From AP-15 sp963777435 (lineage in GTDB: Bacteria > Pseudomonadota > Alphaproteobacteria > ATCC43930 > CGMCC-115725): 64,000 nucleotides of DNA. Position 1 is the first letter of the stretch; each line of letters starts with the position of its first letter. Shown one piece after another: positions 24,764 through 33,635 of this stretch. The position numbers and the translations under genes are program-made. The stretch is from the NCBI GenBank assembly GCA_963777435.1, contig CAVZQT010000002.1:1-64000 (forward strand), in the 5' to 3' direction. A model generated the notes under the pieces. It was not told the DNA's origin and searched no databases. It saw only the letters and a list, made by a program, of their open reading frames with translations.

Positions 24764-25030
24764 TCGCCTGGAGTCGATTGTGGAAGGGCACGATGCGTCT
24801 CACCTGATCTTGCCACAGCTACGCGGACGCACGTGCCAAGCCGCGTAAACTTTAGGACGAAAAGCCGGGCCACGGAGCAACAAGCTTCCGGTCGTGGTGG
24901 AGGTGATCGCGTTTAGGACGAGTTCAAGAATACCGGCTTTGCCGGTGACAGCTCCTGGCCCGCTCACCTTCCCACGTCCTGGTCCCGGGCCTATGCTGTG
25001 CGCGACAAAATTGACGCGTGAGGGCCGGGG

Positions 25031-26128
25031 ATGGAAGCCGCTGCTGCCGTATTTCGTAAAGTGCATGCACCGCTGACGATCGAGCAGGTTGAGATCGACA
25101 AGCCGTGGGGGCGCGAGGTGCAGGTGCGCACCGTTGCGACCGGGGTGTGTCACAGCGATCTGCATGTCGTCGACGGGGTCGGCCGCTTCCCGCTCGACCG
25201 GCCGATCGTGTTGGGCCATGAGGGCGCCGGCATTGTGGAGGCGGTCGGCGCCGAGGTGACGACCGTTAAGCCCGGCGATCATGTCGTCGCCTGCCTGTCG
25301 GGGTTTTGCGGCAGCTGCCCGCAATGCCTGTCCGGCCACCCCAATTTGTGCACCGGCGGCATCGTCACCCGGCCCGATAACGCCGCACCGCGGCTGTCGC
25401 AAAACGGTGCGCCGGTGCGACAGTTCATCGGCATTTCGAGCTATGCCGAGAGGATGCTATTGCACGAGAACTCGATCGTCCGGATCGACCCCGAATTGCC
25501 GCTCGACAAGGCCGCGTTGGTCGGTTGCGGGGTATTGACCGGGGTCGGCGCGGCGTTGCGCAGCTCCGGGCTCGAAGCGGGGCAGACCGTCGCGGTGTTC
25601 GGCTGCGGCGGGGTGGGGCTGTCGATCATCCAGGGGGCGCGTATCGGCGGTGCCCGCCAGATCATCGCCGTCGACCGGTTCGACACAAAGCGCGAGATGG
25701 CGACCCGCGCCGGCGCCACGCACTTTGTCAACAGCGCCGAAGATGATCCGGTCAAGGCGGTGCGCGCATTGACTGGCGGGTTGGGCGTCGACCACGCCTT
25801 TGAGGCGGTCGGGTTGGCGCCATTGGTGCGGCAGGCGATCGAGAGCCTCGCGATCCGCGGCACTGCGACGATCGTCGGCGTGTTGCCGCCCGATGCGATG
25901 ATCGAGTTTCCGTGGATGGCGATCCGCCCCGAATGCAAGGTGCAGACCTCGCGCATGGGCTCGAACCGGTTTCGCTACGACATCCCGCTCTATCTCGATT
26001 TCTACCGCCAGGGCCGCCTCGACCTCGATGGCATGGTCACCAAGCGCGGCCATCTCGACGACATCAACGAAGCGTTCCGCGCGATGAAAGCCGGCGAAGT
26101 CGCAAGAACGGTGCTGACCTTCGATTGA
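25031..26128 (+). CDS. zinc-dependent alcohol dehydrogenase (MDR family)
   Basis: A 365-residue cytoplasmic NAD(P)-dependent dehydrogenase. Catalytic zinc ligands are Cys in ATGVCHSDLHVVDG and His in IVLGHEGAGIVE; structural zinc Cys cluster in GFCGSCPQCLSGHPNLC; Rossmann motif VAVFGCGGVGLSIIQGARIG, followed by the acidic VDRFDTKRE strand end that suggests NAD preference. The closest general type is the class III-like or aryl-alcohol dehydrogenase group. It may work with the SDR gene that converges from the right (26144-27118). ATG 25031. The 267-bp gap before it holds no supported gene. Confidence 0.9.
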   Translation: MEAAAAVFRKVHAPLTIEQVEIDKPWGREVQVRTVATGVCHSDLHVVDGVGRFPLDRPIVLGHEGAGIVEAVGAEVTTVKPGDHVVACLSGFCGSCPQCLSGHPNLCTGGIVTRPDNAAPRLSQNGAPVRQFIGISSYAERMLLHENSIVRIDPELPLDKAALVGCGVLTGVGAALRSSGLEAGQTVAVFGCGGVGLSIIQGARIGGARQIIAVDRFDTKREMATRAGATHFVNSAEDDPVKAVRALTGGLGVDHAFEAVGLAPLVRQAIESLAIRGTATIVGVLPPDAMIEFPWMAIRPECKVQTSRMGSNRFRYDIPLYLDFYRQGRLDLDGMVTKRGHLDDINEAFRAMKAGEVARTVLTFD

Positions 26129-26143
26129 GACAGCGCTCTTCTT

Positions 26144-27118
26144 TCACGTCGTGCCGAGGCGCCAGCCGGCGTTGGCGGCGAATTGGTCGAAGAAGTCGGG
26201 GTCATAGGCCTGTTCGGGTGAGGCGCGGACCATCTCGTCGATGAGATGCGCGTCGGGGCCGACCAGGATCCGCCAGCGGTCGGCCTTAACCCCGTCGAGG
26301 ATGATCGTCGCCGCCTCCGCTGCGGTTGTCGGCGCCTCCTCGCGGAACCGTCGCTCGCGTTCGGCGACCAATTTCTGAATCGCCTCATCCGACAGAGCGG
26401 AGACGTCTCGGCCCATCGAAGCGATGCGCCCCCGCGCCTGCGCCAGCTGGGTCGGGGTCATTGCGTCAGACTGATCCCTGCTCTGAATCTTGCGGGAATT
26501 GAGCGGGATGCCGGTGCCGATATGGCCCGGCATCACGACCGAACATTTGATGTGAGGCGCGTTGATCTTGAGATCGGTAATTAGCGCCTCGGTAAAACCC
26601 TTAACGGCGAATTTGGCGGCGCTGTAAGCGGTATGCGGAACGCGCGGCCCGACCGACGCCCAGAAACCATTGACGCTGCTGGTGTTGACGATGTGCCCCT
26701 CGTCGGCCTTCAGCAGCATCGGCAAAAACGCGCGGGTGCAGTTGTAGACCCCGCCCCAGCAGATGTTGAACGTCCTTTGCCATTCCTCACGGCTATTGGC
26801 GATCATGCTGCCGCCACTGCCGATGCCGGCATTGTTGAACAGCAAATTGACTGCATCGGCGGTGTGTTGGTCCGCCACCTCGTCGCGAAACCGTTCGACC
26901 TGCGACGGGTCGGAGACATCGGCGATATGGCTCGTGACGCGCACGCCCTGCGGCAGTCCCGCCGCCTCGCATAGCTGCCGGGTTTCCATCATCCCGGCGG
27001 CCGATACATCGCACATCGCCACATTGCAGGCTTCCGCCACGAGCTGGCGCACCAGCTCCCGGCCCATACCCGAGCCACCGCCGGTGACAACCGCGATCCT
27101 CCCCGCGAATTCTTTCAT
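26144..27118 (-). CDS. short-chain dehydrogenase/reductase (SDR)
   Basis: About 324 residues from ATG 27118; upstream in-frame codons look non-coding. Cofactor motif AVVTGGGSGMGRELV (TGxxxGxG), NAG motif LLFNNAGIGSGG, and catalytic residues Ser in NTSSVNGFWASVG, Tyr in TAYSAAKFAVKGF and Lys four residues on. The C-terminal part is longer than in classical SDRs (REEAPTTAAEAATIILDGVK to YDPDFFDQFAANAGW), a type often annotated as acyl-CoA- or terpene-related dehydrogenases. The substrate is unknown. It converges with the alcohol dehydrogenase gene, 15 bp between stops. Confidence 0.9.
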   Translation of the reverse strand: MKEFAGRIAVVTGGGSGMGRELVRQLVAEACNVAMCDVSAAGMMETRQLCEAAGLPQGVRVTSHIADVSDPSQVERFRDEVADQHTADAVNLLFNNAGIGSGGSMIANSREEWQRTFNICWGGVYNCTRAFLPMLLKADEGHIVNTSSVNGFWASVGPRVPHTAYSAAKFAVKGFTEALITDLKINAPHIKCSVVMPGHIGTGIPLNSRKIQSRDQSDAMTPTQLAQARGRIASMGRDVSALSDEAIQKLVAERERRFREEAPTTAAEAATIILDGVKADRWRILVGPDAHLIDEMVRASPEQAYDPDFFDQFAANAGWRLGTT

Positions 27119-27187
27119 TCTTTTAGTCCCCAAGTTCCACGTGGACTCAAAAGCTACCGGCTCCGCCATTCGGACGAAAGGCGGGCT

Positions 27188-27577
27188 TTAGCGGATCAGG
27201 ACGATTTCGACACCGACATCGATCTTCGCCCAAGCCCGGTCGGCGGTGATGACCGGGCACCCGAGGCGCAATCCCAGCGCTAAACAGGCGCGGTCGCCGA
27301 GGGAGAGGCCGGCAGCGCGTGTCCGCGGCCGCAGATAAGCGGCTAAACGTGCCTGCGGCTCGTCAAAGTCGGCCACGCGTAGATTTAATTCGGCAACGGC
27401 TTCTTCTGCTTCCGCCTGGCTGAGGCCCCCGGAACAAAGCCTTTCCAAGACCTCGGAAAGGTTAACGGCGCTGATTGTCGCCCGGAACAGCCGCTGTGGT
27501 GCAAACTTGCCAAACGGTTCCTGTTTTAGGACTGCAAGAATAGCCGAGGCATCCGCAACCGTGATGCCTTCACTCAC
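27188..27577 (-). CDS. vapC: VapC-family PIN-domain toxin
   Basis: A 129-residue endoribonuclease toxin. PIN-domain acidic residues are visible in TVADASAILAVLKQEPFGKF (Asp9), in the central NLSEVLERL Glu, and in SLGDRACLALGLRLGCPVIT (Asp) followed by ADRAWAKIDVGVEIVLIR (Asp). Mg-dependent cleavage of tRNA or rRNA is the family activity. The start overlaps the end of the AbrB-type antitoxin gene by 8 nt, the standard antitoxin-first vapBC arrangement. Confidence 0.92.
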   Translation of the reverse strand: MSEGITVADASAILAVLKQEPFGKFAPQRLFRATISAVNLSEVLERLCSGGLSQAEAEEAVAELNLRVADFDEPQARLAAYLRPRTRAAGLSLGDRACLALGLRLGCPVITADRAWAKIDVGVEIVLIR

Positions 27578-27818
27578 GCTCTGCTTCTGCCCGGCGTTCG
27601 GCGATCAACTCCGCGACAAGATCGCGGTCTTTTGCTACGTGGCGCGCTACAATGGCCTGTGCCGCTCTGATTGCTTGCTCGGGAGTACGCATCCGCAATT
27701 CACCTTCCCCAACCGCCTCGATCAGCAGTTCATCGCCTGGCTTCAGACCGGCGGCTGCGCGGCATTCGGCTGGGATTACGATCCGACCCTGCTGGTTGAT
27801 CCGGGCTCTGGCTTTCAT
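27570..27818 (-). CDS. vapB: VapB-type antitoxin with AbrB/MazE swapped-hairpin domain
   Basis: About 82 residues from ATG 27818 (GGAG nine bases upstream); a GTG at 27848 would add an unlikely N-terminal stretch covering the operator. The AbrB-like domain is MKARARINQQGRIVIPAECR and AAAGLKPGDELLIEAVGEGE (residues 1-45), followed by a long charged helix (AIVARHVAKDRDLVAELIAE) that would wrap the toxin. It binds DNA as a dimer and represses its own operon, and overlaps vapC by 8 nt. Confidence 0.9.
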   Translation of the reverse strand: MKARARINQQGRIVIPAECRAAAGLKPGDELLIEAVGEGELRMRTPEQAIRAAQAIVARHVAKDRDLVAELIAERRAEAERE

Positions 27819-27836
27819 GACACAACTCCGCGTGGA

Positions 27837-27860
27837 TGTCATTATCACATCTAGATGACA
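27837..27860. promoter_or_regulatory. probable vapBC operator
   Basis: Inverted repeat TGTCAT (27837-27842) / ATGACA (27855-27860) with a 12-bp spacer that contains the palindrome ATCTAGAT. It lies 18-42 bp upstream of vapB and 35 bp before the divergent MetE-like gene, so both promoters are close. Antitoxin binding here could affect both. Confidence 0.5.
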
Positions 27861-27894
27861 CTAATCTCGCGATTGGAAAAGAGGAGCGCCAATC

Positions 27895-29070
27895 ATGCTG
27901 ACGACGACGCGCGACATGATCATGCCGACCGCGATTACCGGGTCGTATCCGCGGCCGTTGTGGTTCGAAGCCAGTCTCGACGGCCGGCCGTTCAAGGCGG
28001 CGCTCGGGAACTCGCTGTTTCGCGAGCAGTATCTCGATGCGGTCGCCGCGATCATCAACGCACAGGAAGCGGCCGGGCTCGACATCGTCACCGATGGCGA
28101 CAGCCGGTTTGATCTCGCGGTCGGCGGCAAGTCGTGGTTCTTCTACCCGATCGAGCGGCTGGGCGGGATTCACGGCCACCGCGATACCTCGCAAGGGTGG
28201 ATGGGCCGCCATGGACTCAAGCCCGGCCATATCCTGTGGGAGGTGCAGGAGGCCTATCAGCCGGCGGTCGTCACCGAAAAATTAACGCGCGGGCCGCTCG
28301 AATACGCGGCATTGTGGCAGATTGCTCAGCGCCTGACCGACCGCCCCGTCAAGTTTGGGACGATCTGCGCGCCGGGCTTGGCGAGCATGCTGTGGAACCA
28401 GCATTACCCCGACGATCGGGCAATGGTGCTCGACCTCTGCGACATCATGAATGCCGAATTGCGCGAATTGGCCGCCGCCGGTTGCCCGGTGATCCAGGTC
28501 GAGGAGCCGCGCCACCACGGGCTGACGACCCGGCCCGACTGCACCGAAGCCGATCTCGAATTCCAGACGCAAGCATTCAACCGCCAGCTGGCCGGCGTCG
28601 ATGCCGAGATCTGGGTTCACACCTGCTGGGGCAATCCCAATCAGCAGCGGGTCTATTGGGAGGTGCCGAGCTACGAACGTGCCCTGCCCCATTTATTGCA
28701 GCTCAATGCCGACGTCATTACCTTTGAATGCGCCAGCAATGACGGCAAGGATCTGCCATTGTTCGCCAAATTCAAGACCGACAAGAAAATCGGCATTGGC
28801 GTCGTCAATCACTGCAATACGATCGTCGAGCCGCCCGACTATGTCGCCGGGCTGATCCGCAAGGCGCTCGAATACATCCCGCCCGAGCGGCTGGTGATCA
28901 CTACCGATTGCGGTTTTGGCCGCGAGGGCCTCTCCCGCCGCATCGCCTATTACAAATGCGTCTCATTGGTCGCCGGGACCAATATCGTCCGCCGCGAATT
29001 GGGCCTCCCCGAAGCCCATATCCGCGCCGCCGATTCCAAACTCTATTTCGCCGGCACAGGCGAGAATTAA
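27895..29070 (+). CDS. MetE C-terminal-like methyltransferase (cobalamin-independent methionine synthase family)
   Basis: A 391-residue intact member of the UROD/MetE superfamily, cytoplasmic. It begins with TAITGSYPRPLWFEASLDGR and continues with GLDIVTDGDSRFDLAVGG, RPVKFGTICAPGLASMLWNQ, GCPVIQVEEPRHH (acidic substrate residues), EIWVHTCWGNPNQQRVYWEV (zinc ligands His and Cys) and ERLVITTDCGFGREGLSRRI (last Cys ligand). It lacks the N-terminal half of true MetE, so homocysteine methylation with methyl-folate is doubtful. Such stand-alone proteins often serve methyl transfer in sulfur or one-carbon catabolism. The ribosome site is AGAGGAG. It is divergent from vapBC. Confidence 0.85.
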   Translation: MLTTTRDMIMPTAITGSYPRPLWFEASLDGRPFKAALGNSLFREQYLDAVAAIINAQEAAGLDIVTDGDSRFDLAVGGKSWFFYPIERLGGIHGHRDTSQGWMGRHGLKPGHILWEVQEAYQPAVVTEKLTRGPLEYAALWQIAQRLTDRPVKFGTICAPGLASMLWNQHYPDDRAMVLDLCDIMNAELRELAAAGCPVIQVEEPRHHGLTTRPDCTEADLEFQTQAFNRQLAGVDAEIWVHTCWGNPNQQRVYWEVPSYERALPHLLQLNADVITFECASNDGKDLPLFAKFKTDKKIGIGVVNHCNTIVEPPDYVAGLIRKALEYIPPERLVITTDCGFGREGLSRRIAYYKCVSLVAGTNIVRRELGLPEAHIRAADSKLYFAGTGEN

Positions 29071-29122
29071 GCATCGTCGCTTGGGCGACCGAGGCGAACA
29101 GCGGTGGGCTTTGCCAGAATGC

Positions 29123-29692
29123 TCAGCTCGTACCTTCCTCGTCACCGGGATAGCGGATTTCGAGCACCTCGAGTTGTTCGATGCCGGCGGGCGCGCGCAA
29201 GTCGACGAGGTCGCCCTCGCGCGCTTTCATCAGGGCGCGGGCGATCGGCGAAATCCAGCTGACCTGGCCGCGGGCAAAATCGGCCTCGTCGACGCCGACG
29301 ATCGTGACCGTGGTTTCGGCCCCGCCCTCGTTGGCGTAGGTGACGGTGGCGCCAAAAAAAACCTGGTCGCGGCGCTTTTGCTGTTGCGGATCGACCACCT
29401 TGGCGCTCTCCAGCCGCTTCGTCAGAAAGCGGATGCGCCGGTCGATTTCGCGCAAGCGGCGCTTGCCGTATATGTAGTCGCCATTTTCGGAACGGTCGCC
29501 ATTGCCGGCGGCCCAGGCGACGGTCTCGACCACCTTGGGGCGCTCGACCCGGAGCAGATGGTGCAGTTCGTCCTTCATTTGGCGATGGCCGGCCGGGGTC
29601 ATGTAATTCTTGAAGCCGATTGGGACCATCGGCGGCGCATCATCCGGCAGTTCATTCTCGTCGTCTGATTCTTTGACAAAGGCCTTGCTCAC
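29123..29692 (-). CDS. greB: transcription elongation factor GreB-type
   Basis: Cleavage factor that rescues backtracked RNA polymerase. GTG 29692 has AGGAGGG upstream and gives about 189 residues. After a 30-residue acidic lead (DDENELPDDAPP) comes the Gre coiled coil: FKNYMTPAGHRQMKDELHHL, WAAGNGDRSENGDYIYGKRR (tip with the acidic DRSENGDY loop), LREIDRRIRFLTKRLESAKV. The FKBP-like C-domain follows: GATVTYANEGGAETTVTIVG, GQVSWISPIARALMKAREGD. The GDRSENGDY and FLTKRLE features favour GreB over GreA. The N-terminal acidic extension is longer than in E. coli GreB. Confidence 0.9.
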   Translation of the reverse strand: MSKAFVKESDDENELPDDAPPMVPIGFKNYMTPAGHRQMKDELHHLLRVERPKVVETVAWAAGNGDRSENGDYIYGKRRLREIDRRIRFLTKRLESAKVVDPQQQKRRDQVFFGATVTYANEGGAETTVTIVGVDEADFARGQVSWISPIARALMKAREGDLVDLRAPAGIEQLEVLEIRYPGDEEGTS

Positions 29693-29928
29693 CGACAGCC
29701 CTCCTGTTGCCAACGCCGTTCAACCCTGCGCACGGTTGCCAGAGCCGTTTATCGACTTCTGTCCCGAGTGAACCGCGTAAGCGGTGCCGCGGTCAATTGA
29801 CCAACGGCGGCCACTCGGCGGCGCGGTTGCACCGGGCGCAACGCAGGTCTGCTCGGCGGCGCTTGAAGCGAGGGCGATCGGCGGCGCCTGGCCTTGCCAC
29901 CAAGCGGCGCGCCACCCATACTGGTTGC

Positions 29929-30507
29929 ATGCGGCGTCTCTCTTTGGACCCGGTTTTCGAGGCTGCGGCCGATCCCCCGGCGCGGGTGTGCGACCACCCG
30001 GATTGCTTAGCGGGCGGCGACTTTCGCGCGCCAAAATCGCGGCTCAACCTGCGTGATTACTACTGGTTCTGCCTCGAGCATGTGCGCGCCTACAACGCGG
30101 CGTGGAATTACTACGCCGGCATGAGCGACACCGAGATCGAAGCCGAAATCCGCTGTGACACGGTCTGGCAACGGCCGACTTGGAAGCTCGGCGACCGCCA
30201 CGGACCGAGCGGCGCCGGGCGGATGCGCGATCCGCTGGGGGTGTTTTCCGGCGCCAACGGGCACGGCCGCCACGAGCGTGGTCGGCCTCACCACGAGGCT
30301 GAGCACCGCGTGCTCTCGGCGCAAGAGCAGGCGCTCGCGGTGTTCGAAATCGAACCGCCTTTTACCCCAACGCGGCTCAAGGCGCGCTACAAGACATTGG
30401 TCAAACTGCACCATCCCGATGCGCATGGCGGCGACAAGGCGGCCGAGGAAAAGCTGAAGATCATCAACCAGGCCTATGCCACGTTGAAGGCCAGCTATTT
30501 CAGTTGA
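29929..30507 (+). CDS. J-domain (DnaJ-like) protein next to cobS
   Basis: A 192-residue cytoplasmic co-chaperone-like protein. ATG 29929 is chosen because the codons before it are not conserved-looking. The N-terminal part has RVCDHPDCLAGGDFRAPKSR and DYYWFCLEHVRAYNAAWNYY, an uncharacterised domain found in alphaproteobacterial DnaJ-like proteins. The C-terminal J-domain runs from about residue 135: PTRLKARYKTLVKLHHPDAH with the HPD motif, then GGDKAAEEKLKIINQAYATL. It would stimulate a DnaK-type Hsp70. Its stop overlaps the first codon of cobS (TTGA), so translation is coupled. The conserved location beside cobS/cobT suggests help in cobaltochelatase assembly, but that is inference. Confidence 0.88.
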   Translation: MRRLSLDPVFEAAADPPARVCDHPDCLAGGDFRAPKSRLNLRDYYWFCLEHVRAYNAAWNYYAGMSDTEIEAEIRCDTVWQRPTWKLGDRHGPSGAGRMRDPLGVFSGANGHGRHERGRPHHEAEHRVLSAQEQALAVFEIEPPFTPTRLKARYKTLVKLHHPDAHGGDKAAEEKLKIINQAYATLKASYFS

Positions 30508-31571
30508 ATAAACCCGCCGCGCCACGCAAATTGCCTCCCGTTCCACCATCAGGACGCAAGAAAAGAATGCCCTCCGCACAGCCAACGGCAGCCGCCGGCG
30601 GGTTTCCGCTGGATAAGCCCGACATCACGATTTCGGTCCGCCAAACCTTTGGGATTAACAGCGATTTGCAAGTCCCGGCGTTCAGCCAGCCCTGCGAATA
30701 CGTCCCCGATTTTGACGAAGCTTATCGCTTTGACCACGATACGACATTGGCGATCCTCGCCGGCTTCGCCTTCAACCGCCGGGTCATGATCCAGGGCTAT
30801 CACGGCACCGGCAAATCGACCCATGTCGAGCAGGTCGCCGCGCGGCTCAATTGGCCGCTGATCCGCGTCAACCTCGACAGCCATATCAGCCGCATCGACC
30901 TTGTCGGCAAGGACGCGATCGTATTGCGCGACAACAAGCAGGTGACCGAGTTCCGCGAGGGATTGTTGCCATGGGCGTTGCAGCACCCGGTCGGGCTGTG
31001 CTTTGACGAATACGATGCCGGCCGCCCGGATGTGATGTTCGTGATCCAGCGCGTGCTCGAGGTCGAAGGCAAGCTGACCCTGCTCGACCAGAACCGCGTC
31101 ATTCGGCCGCATTCGGGGTTCCGGCTGTTCTCGACCGCGAACACCGTGGGTCTGGGCGACACCACCGGGCTCTATCACGGGACCCAGCAGATCAACCAGG
31201 GCCAGATGGACCGCTGGAACATCGTCGCGACATTGAACTACCTGCCGCACGATGCCGAGGTCGAGATCGTGCTCGCCAAAGTTCCAAGTTACGACAACGA
31301 GGATGGCCGGCGCACGATCAGCGCGATGGTGGCGCTCGCCGATCTGACCCGCGCCGGATTTATCAATGGCGATATCTCGACTGTCATGTCGCCGCGCACG
31401 GTCATGACTTGGGCGGAAAATGCCCGCATCTTTGGCGATTTGTCGTTCGGCTTCCGGCTGACTTTCCTCAACAAATGCGATGAGATGGAGCGCGCGACGG
31501 TCGCCGAATACTACCAGCGCTGCTTTGGCACCGAACTCGCCGAAACCGGCGTCAACGCAACGCTGATGTAG
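30504..31571 (+). CDS. cobS: cobaltochelatase AAA+ subunit CobS
   Basis: ATPase subunit of the aerobic cobaltochelatase (CobNST), which inserts cobalt into hydrogenobyrinate a,c-diamide in B12 synthesis. 355 residues if started at TTG 30504; ATG 30567 (MPSAQPTAAAGG) is an alternative. Conserved features: DITISVRQTFGINSDLQVPA near the N terminus, Walker A GYHGTGKSTHVEQVAARLNW, Walker B GLCFDEYDAGRPDVMFVIQR, sensor region RLFSTANTVGLGDTTGLYHG, and an arginine-finger region around MDRWNIVATLNYLP. It forms rings with CobT. The upstream J-domain gene is overlapping and cobT follows after 142 bp that contain a palindromic repeat. Confidence 0.95.
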   Translation: MNKPAAPRKLPPVPPSGRKKRMPSAQPTAAAGGFPLDKPDITISVRQTFGINSDLQVPAFSQPCEYVPDFDEAYRFDHDTTLAILAGFAFNRRVMIQGYHGTGKSTHVEQVAARLNWPLIRVNLDSHISRIDLVGKDAIVLRDNKQVTEFREGLLPWALQHPVGLCFDEYDAGRPDVMFVIQRVLEVEGKLTLLDQNRVIRPHSGFRLFSTANTVGLGDTTGLYHGTQQINQGQMDRWNIVATLNYLPHDAEVEIVLAKVPSYDNEDGRRTISAMVALADLTRAGFINGDISTVMSPRTVMTWAENARIFGDLSFGFRLTFLNKCDEMERATVAEYYQRCFGTELAETGVNATLM

Positions 31572-31609
31572 AGCGCGGTCTGGCTGAGCAAGCTGATCTC
31601 ATTGATTAT

Positions 31610-31690
31610 CCTCGTCGCCCCCGCGCAGGCGGGGGTCCAGGGCAACCGTCGGGATACTCGCCCTGGGTTCCCGCTTCCGCGGGGATGACG
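31610..31690. repeat. palindromic dispersed repeat (REP-like), two inverted units
   Basis: Two ~31-bp units in inverted orientation: the left unit starts CGTCGCCCCCGCG and ends GTCCAGGGC; the right unit is the reverse, GCCCTGGGTTCCCGC to GCGGGGATGACG. Each unit folds on itself (CCCCGC with GCGGGG). A third unit is at 58799-58829. It sits between cobS and cobT and may act as a transcript stabiliser or attenuator. Confidence 0.8.
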
Positions 31691-31713
31691 GTCTAGCTCT
31701 AGGTTGGACGGGT

Positions 31714-33567
31714 ATGGCGCAGGAATTCTCCCCAGCCGAAATCTTCAAGCGCGCGACCGCCGCGACGTTGCGGGCGATCGCCGAGCGCGACGACGTCACC
31801 GTCGGTTTTGGCCCGGAAGCGGCCGGCGCCAGCGGCACGCGCATCCGCCTGCCCAACCCGCCGCGCGATTTACCAGCCGAGGAGACGGCGCAGTTGCGCG
31901 GCGCCGCCGATAGTCTCGCGCTGCGCCTGCGCTATCACGATGATGCGGTGCATAGCCGCCGCGCTCCCGGCAGTCCATTGGCGCGCGCGGTGTTCGAGGC
32001 GGTCGAGCAGGCGCGGGTCGAGGCGTTGGGTGCGCGGCGCATGACCGGGGTCGCGACCAACCTGGCGGCGATGCTCGACGAGCAATATCGCCGCCAGGGC
32101 TTTGAGCGCATCACCGAGCGCACCGAGAGCACGATGGCCGAGGCGGTGCGTCTGCTGACCCGCGAAGCATTGACCCGTGAGCCGCCGCCGCCGGCTGCGC
32201 GTAAGGTCGTAGATCTGTGGCGCCCGTGGCTTGAGCCCAAGATCGCCCGCGATCTCGGCGAACTCGACCGCTCGATATCAGACCAGGACGATTATGCGCG
32301 CGTCACCCGCCGCATGCTGCAGGATCTCGACATCGATCTTGGCGAGATGGACGAGTCCTCGGAAAACGACGAGCAGCAGGACGGTGAGGAGGCCGACGGC
32401 GAAAACCAGAATGAGGGCGAAGGGTCGACCACCGGCGCTCAGCCCTCGCCCGATGGCTCGCCGGCCGATGGCGCCGCCGAAGACGCGCAGGACGAGGCCG
32501 AAGCCGGCGATGGCGAGATGATGCCGGGGTCGAGCGATGATGATCCGGGCCGGCCGGGCCGCCCTGGCACCATGCCGCGCGGCCGCAACGACGACACCGC
32601 GATTTATCGCGCGTTCAGCACCGCCGCTGACGAAATCATCGAGGCCCACGAACTGTGCGACCCCGATGAATTATCGCGCCTGCGCCAACTGCTCGATCAG
32701 CAGATTTCGCATCTGCAAAGCGTGATCGCGCGGCTCGCCAACCGTCTGCAGCGCCGGCTATTGGCAAAGCAGACGCGGTCCTGGGAGTTTGATCTCGAAG
32801 AAGGCTTGCTCGACGCCGCACGCCTGTCGCGCGTCGTCGCCAACCCGGTGCTGCCGCTCGCCTACAAGCAGGAGCAGGAGACTGAGTTCCGCGACACGGT
32901 CGTCACCTTGCTGATCGATAATTCGGGCTCGATGCGCGGCCGGCCGATCACGGTCGCCGCGATGAGCGCCGACATCCTGGCGCGCACCCTCGAACGCTGT
33001 GCCGTCAAGGTCGAAATCCTCGGCTTTACGACGCGCGCCTGGAAGGGCGGCCAGTCGCGCGAGCGCTGGATCGCCGCCGGCAAACCGCCCAATCCCGGCC
33101 GGCTCAATGATCTCAGGCACATCGTCTACAAGGACGCCGACATGCCGTGGCGCCGCGCCCGCCGCAATCTCGGGCTGATGCTGCGCGAGGGCATTCTCAA
33201 GGAAAACATCGACGGCGAGGCACTGGCCTGGGCGCACAACCGGCTGCGCGAGCGCCCCGAGCAGCGCCGTATCCTGATGGTGATTTCCGACGGGGCGCCG
33301 GTCGACGACTCGACCCTGTCGGTCAACCCCGGCAACTATCTCGAAAAGCATCTGCGCGAGGTCATCCGCGATATCGAGCGATTGAAGGAGGTCGAGCTGA
33401 TCGCGATCGGCATCGGCCACGACGTGACCCGCTATTACCGGCGCGCCGTGACGATCGTCGACGCCGAGCAATTGGGCGGCGTTATGCTCGAAAAACTCGC
33501 CGAACTATTCGACGAGGAACGCGGCGACGGGACGCGCGTGCGCAGCCGCCACCGCCGCGCCGCCTAG
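31714..33567 (+). CDS. cobT: cobaltochelatase subunit CobT
   Basis: A 617-residue CobT. The N-terminal domain includes AQEFSPAEIFKRATAATLRA and SRRAPGSPLARAVFEAVEQA. A strongly acidic, disordered linker covers about 205-285 (DESSENDEQQDGEEADGENQ). The C-terminal von Willebrand A domain has the MIDAS motif TLLIDNSGSMRGRPITVAAM (about residue 405), then KVEILGFTTRAWKGGQSRER, RILMVISDGAPVDDSTLSVN with the conserved Asp, and IGIGHDVTRYYRRAVTIVDA. It binds Mg at the MIDAS and couples the CobS ring to CobN. Intact frame, usual length. ATG 31714. Confidence 0.95.
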   Translation: MAQEFSPAEIFKRATAATLRAIAERDDVTVGFGPEAAGASGTRIRLPNPPRDLPAEETAQLRGAADSLALRLRYHDDAVHSRRAPGSPLARAVFEAVEQARVEALGARRMTGVATNLAAMLDEQYRRQGFERITERTESTMAEAVRLLTREALTREPPPPAARKVVDLWRPWLEPKIARDLGELDRSISDQDDYARVTRRMLQDLDIDLGEMDESSENDEQQDGEEADGENQNEGEGSTTGAQPSPDGSPADGAAEDAQDEAEAGDGEMMPGSSDDDPGRPGRPGTMPRGRNDDTAIYRAFSTAADEIIEAHELCDPDELSRLRQLLDQQISHLQSVIARLANRLQRRLLAKQTRSWEFDLEEGLLDAARLSRVVANPVLPLAYKQEQETEFRDTVVTLLIDNSGSMRGRPITVAAMSADILARTLERCAVKVEILGFTTRAWKGGQSRERWIAAGKPPNPGRLNDLRHIVYKDADMPWRRARRNLGLMLREGILKENIDGEALAWAHNRLRERPEQRRILMVISDGAPVDDSTLSVNPGNYLEKHLREVIRDIERLKEVELIAIGIGHDVTRYYRRAVTIVDAEQLGGVMLEKLAELFDEERGDGTRVRSRHRRAA

Positions 33568-33635
33568 CAGGCCCCATCTCGTTCAGCCTATAGGCGGGTC
33601 AACCCGCCACCGTTTCGCGGACGGTCGCGGTTAAG

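Noticed and set aside
32349..32560. Acidic low-complexity stretch in cobT as a repeat or inserted element
   Set aside because: An Asp/Glu-rich linker is normal for CobT proteins.
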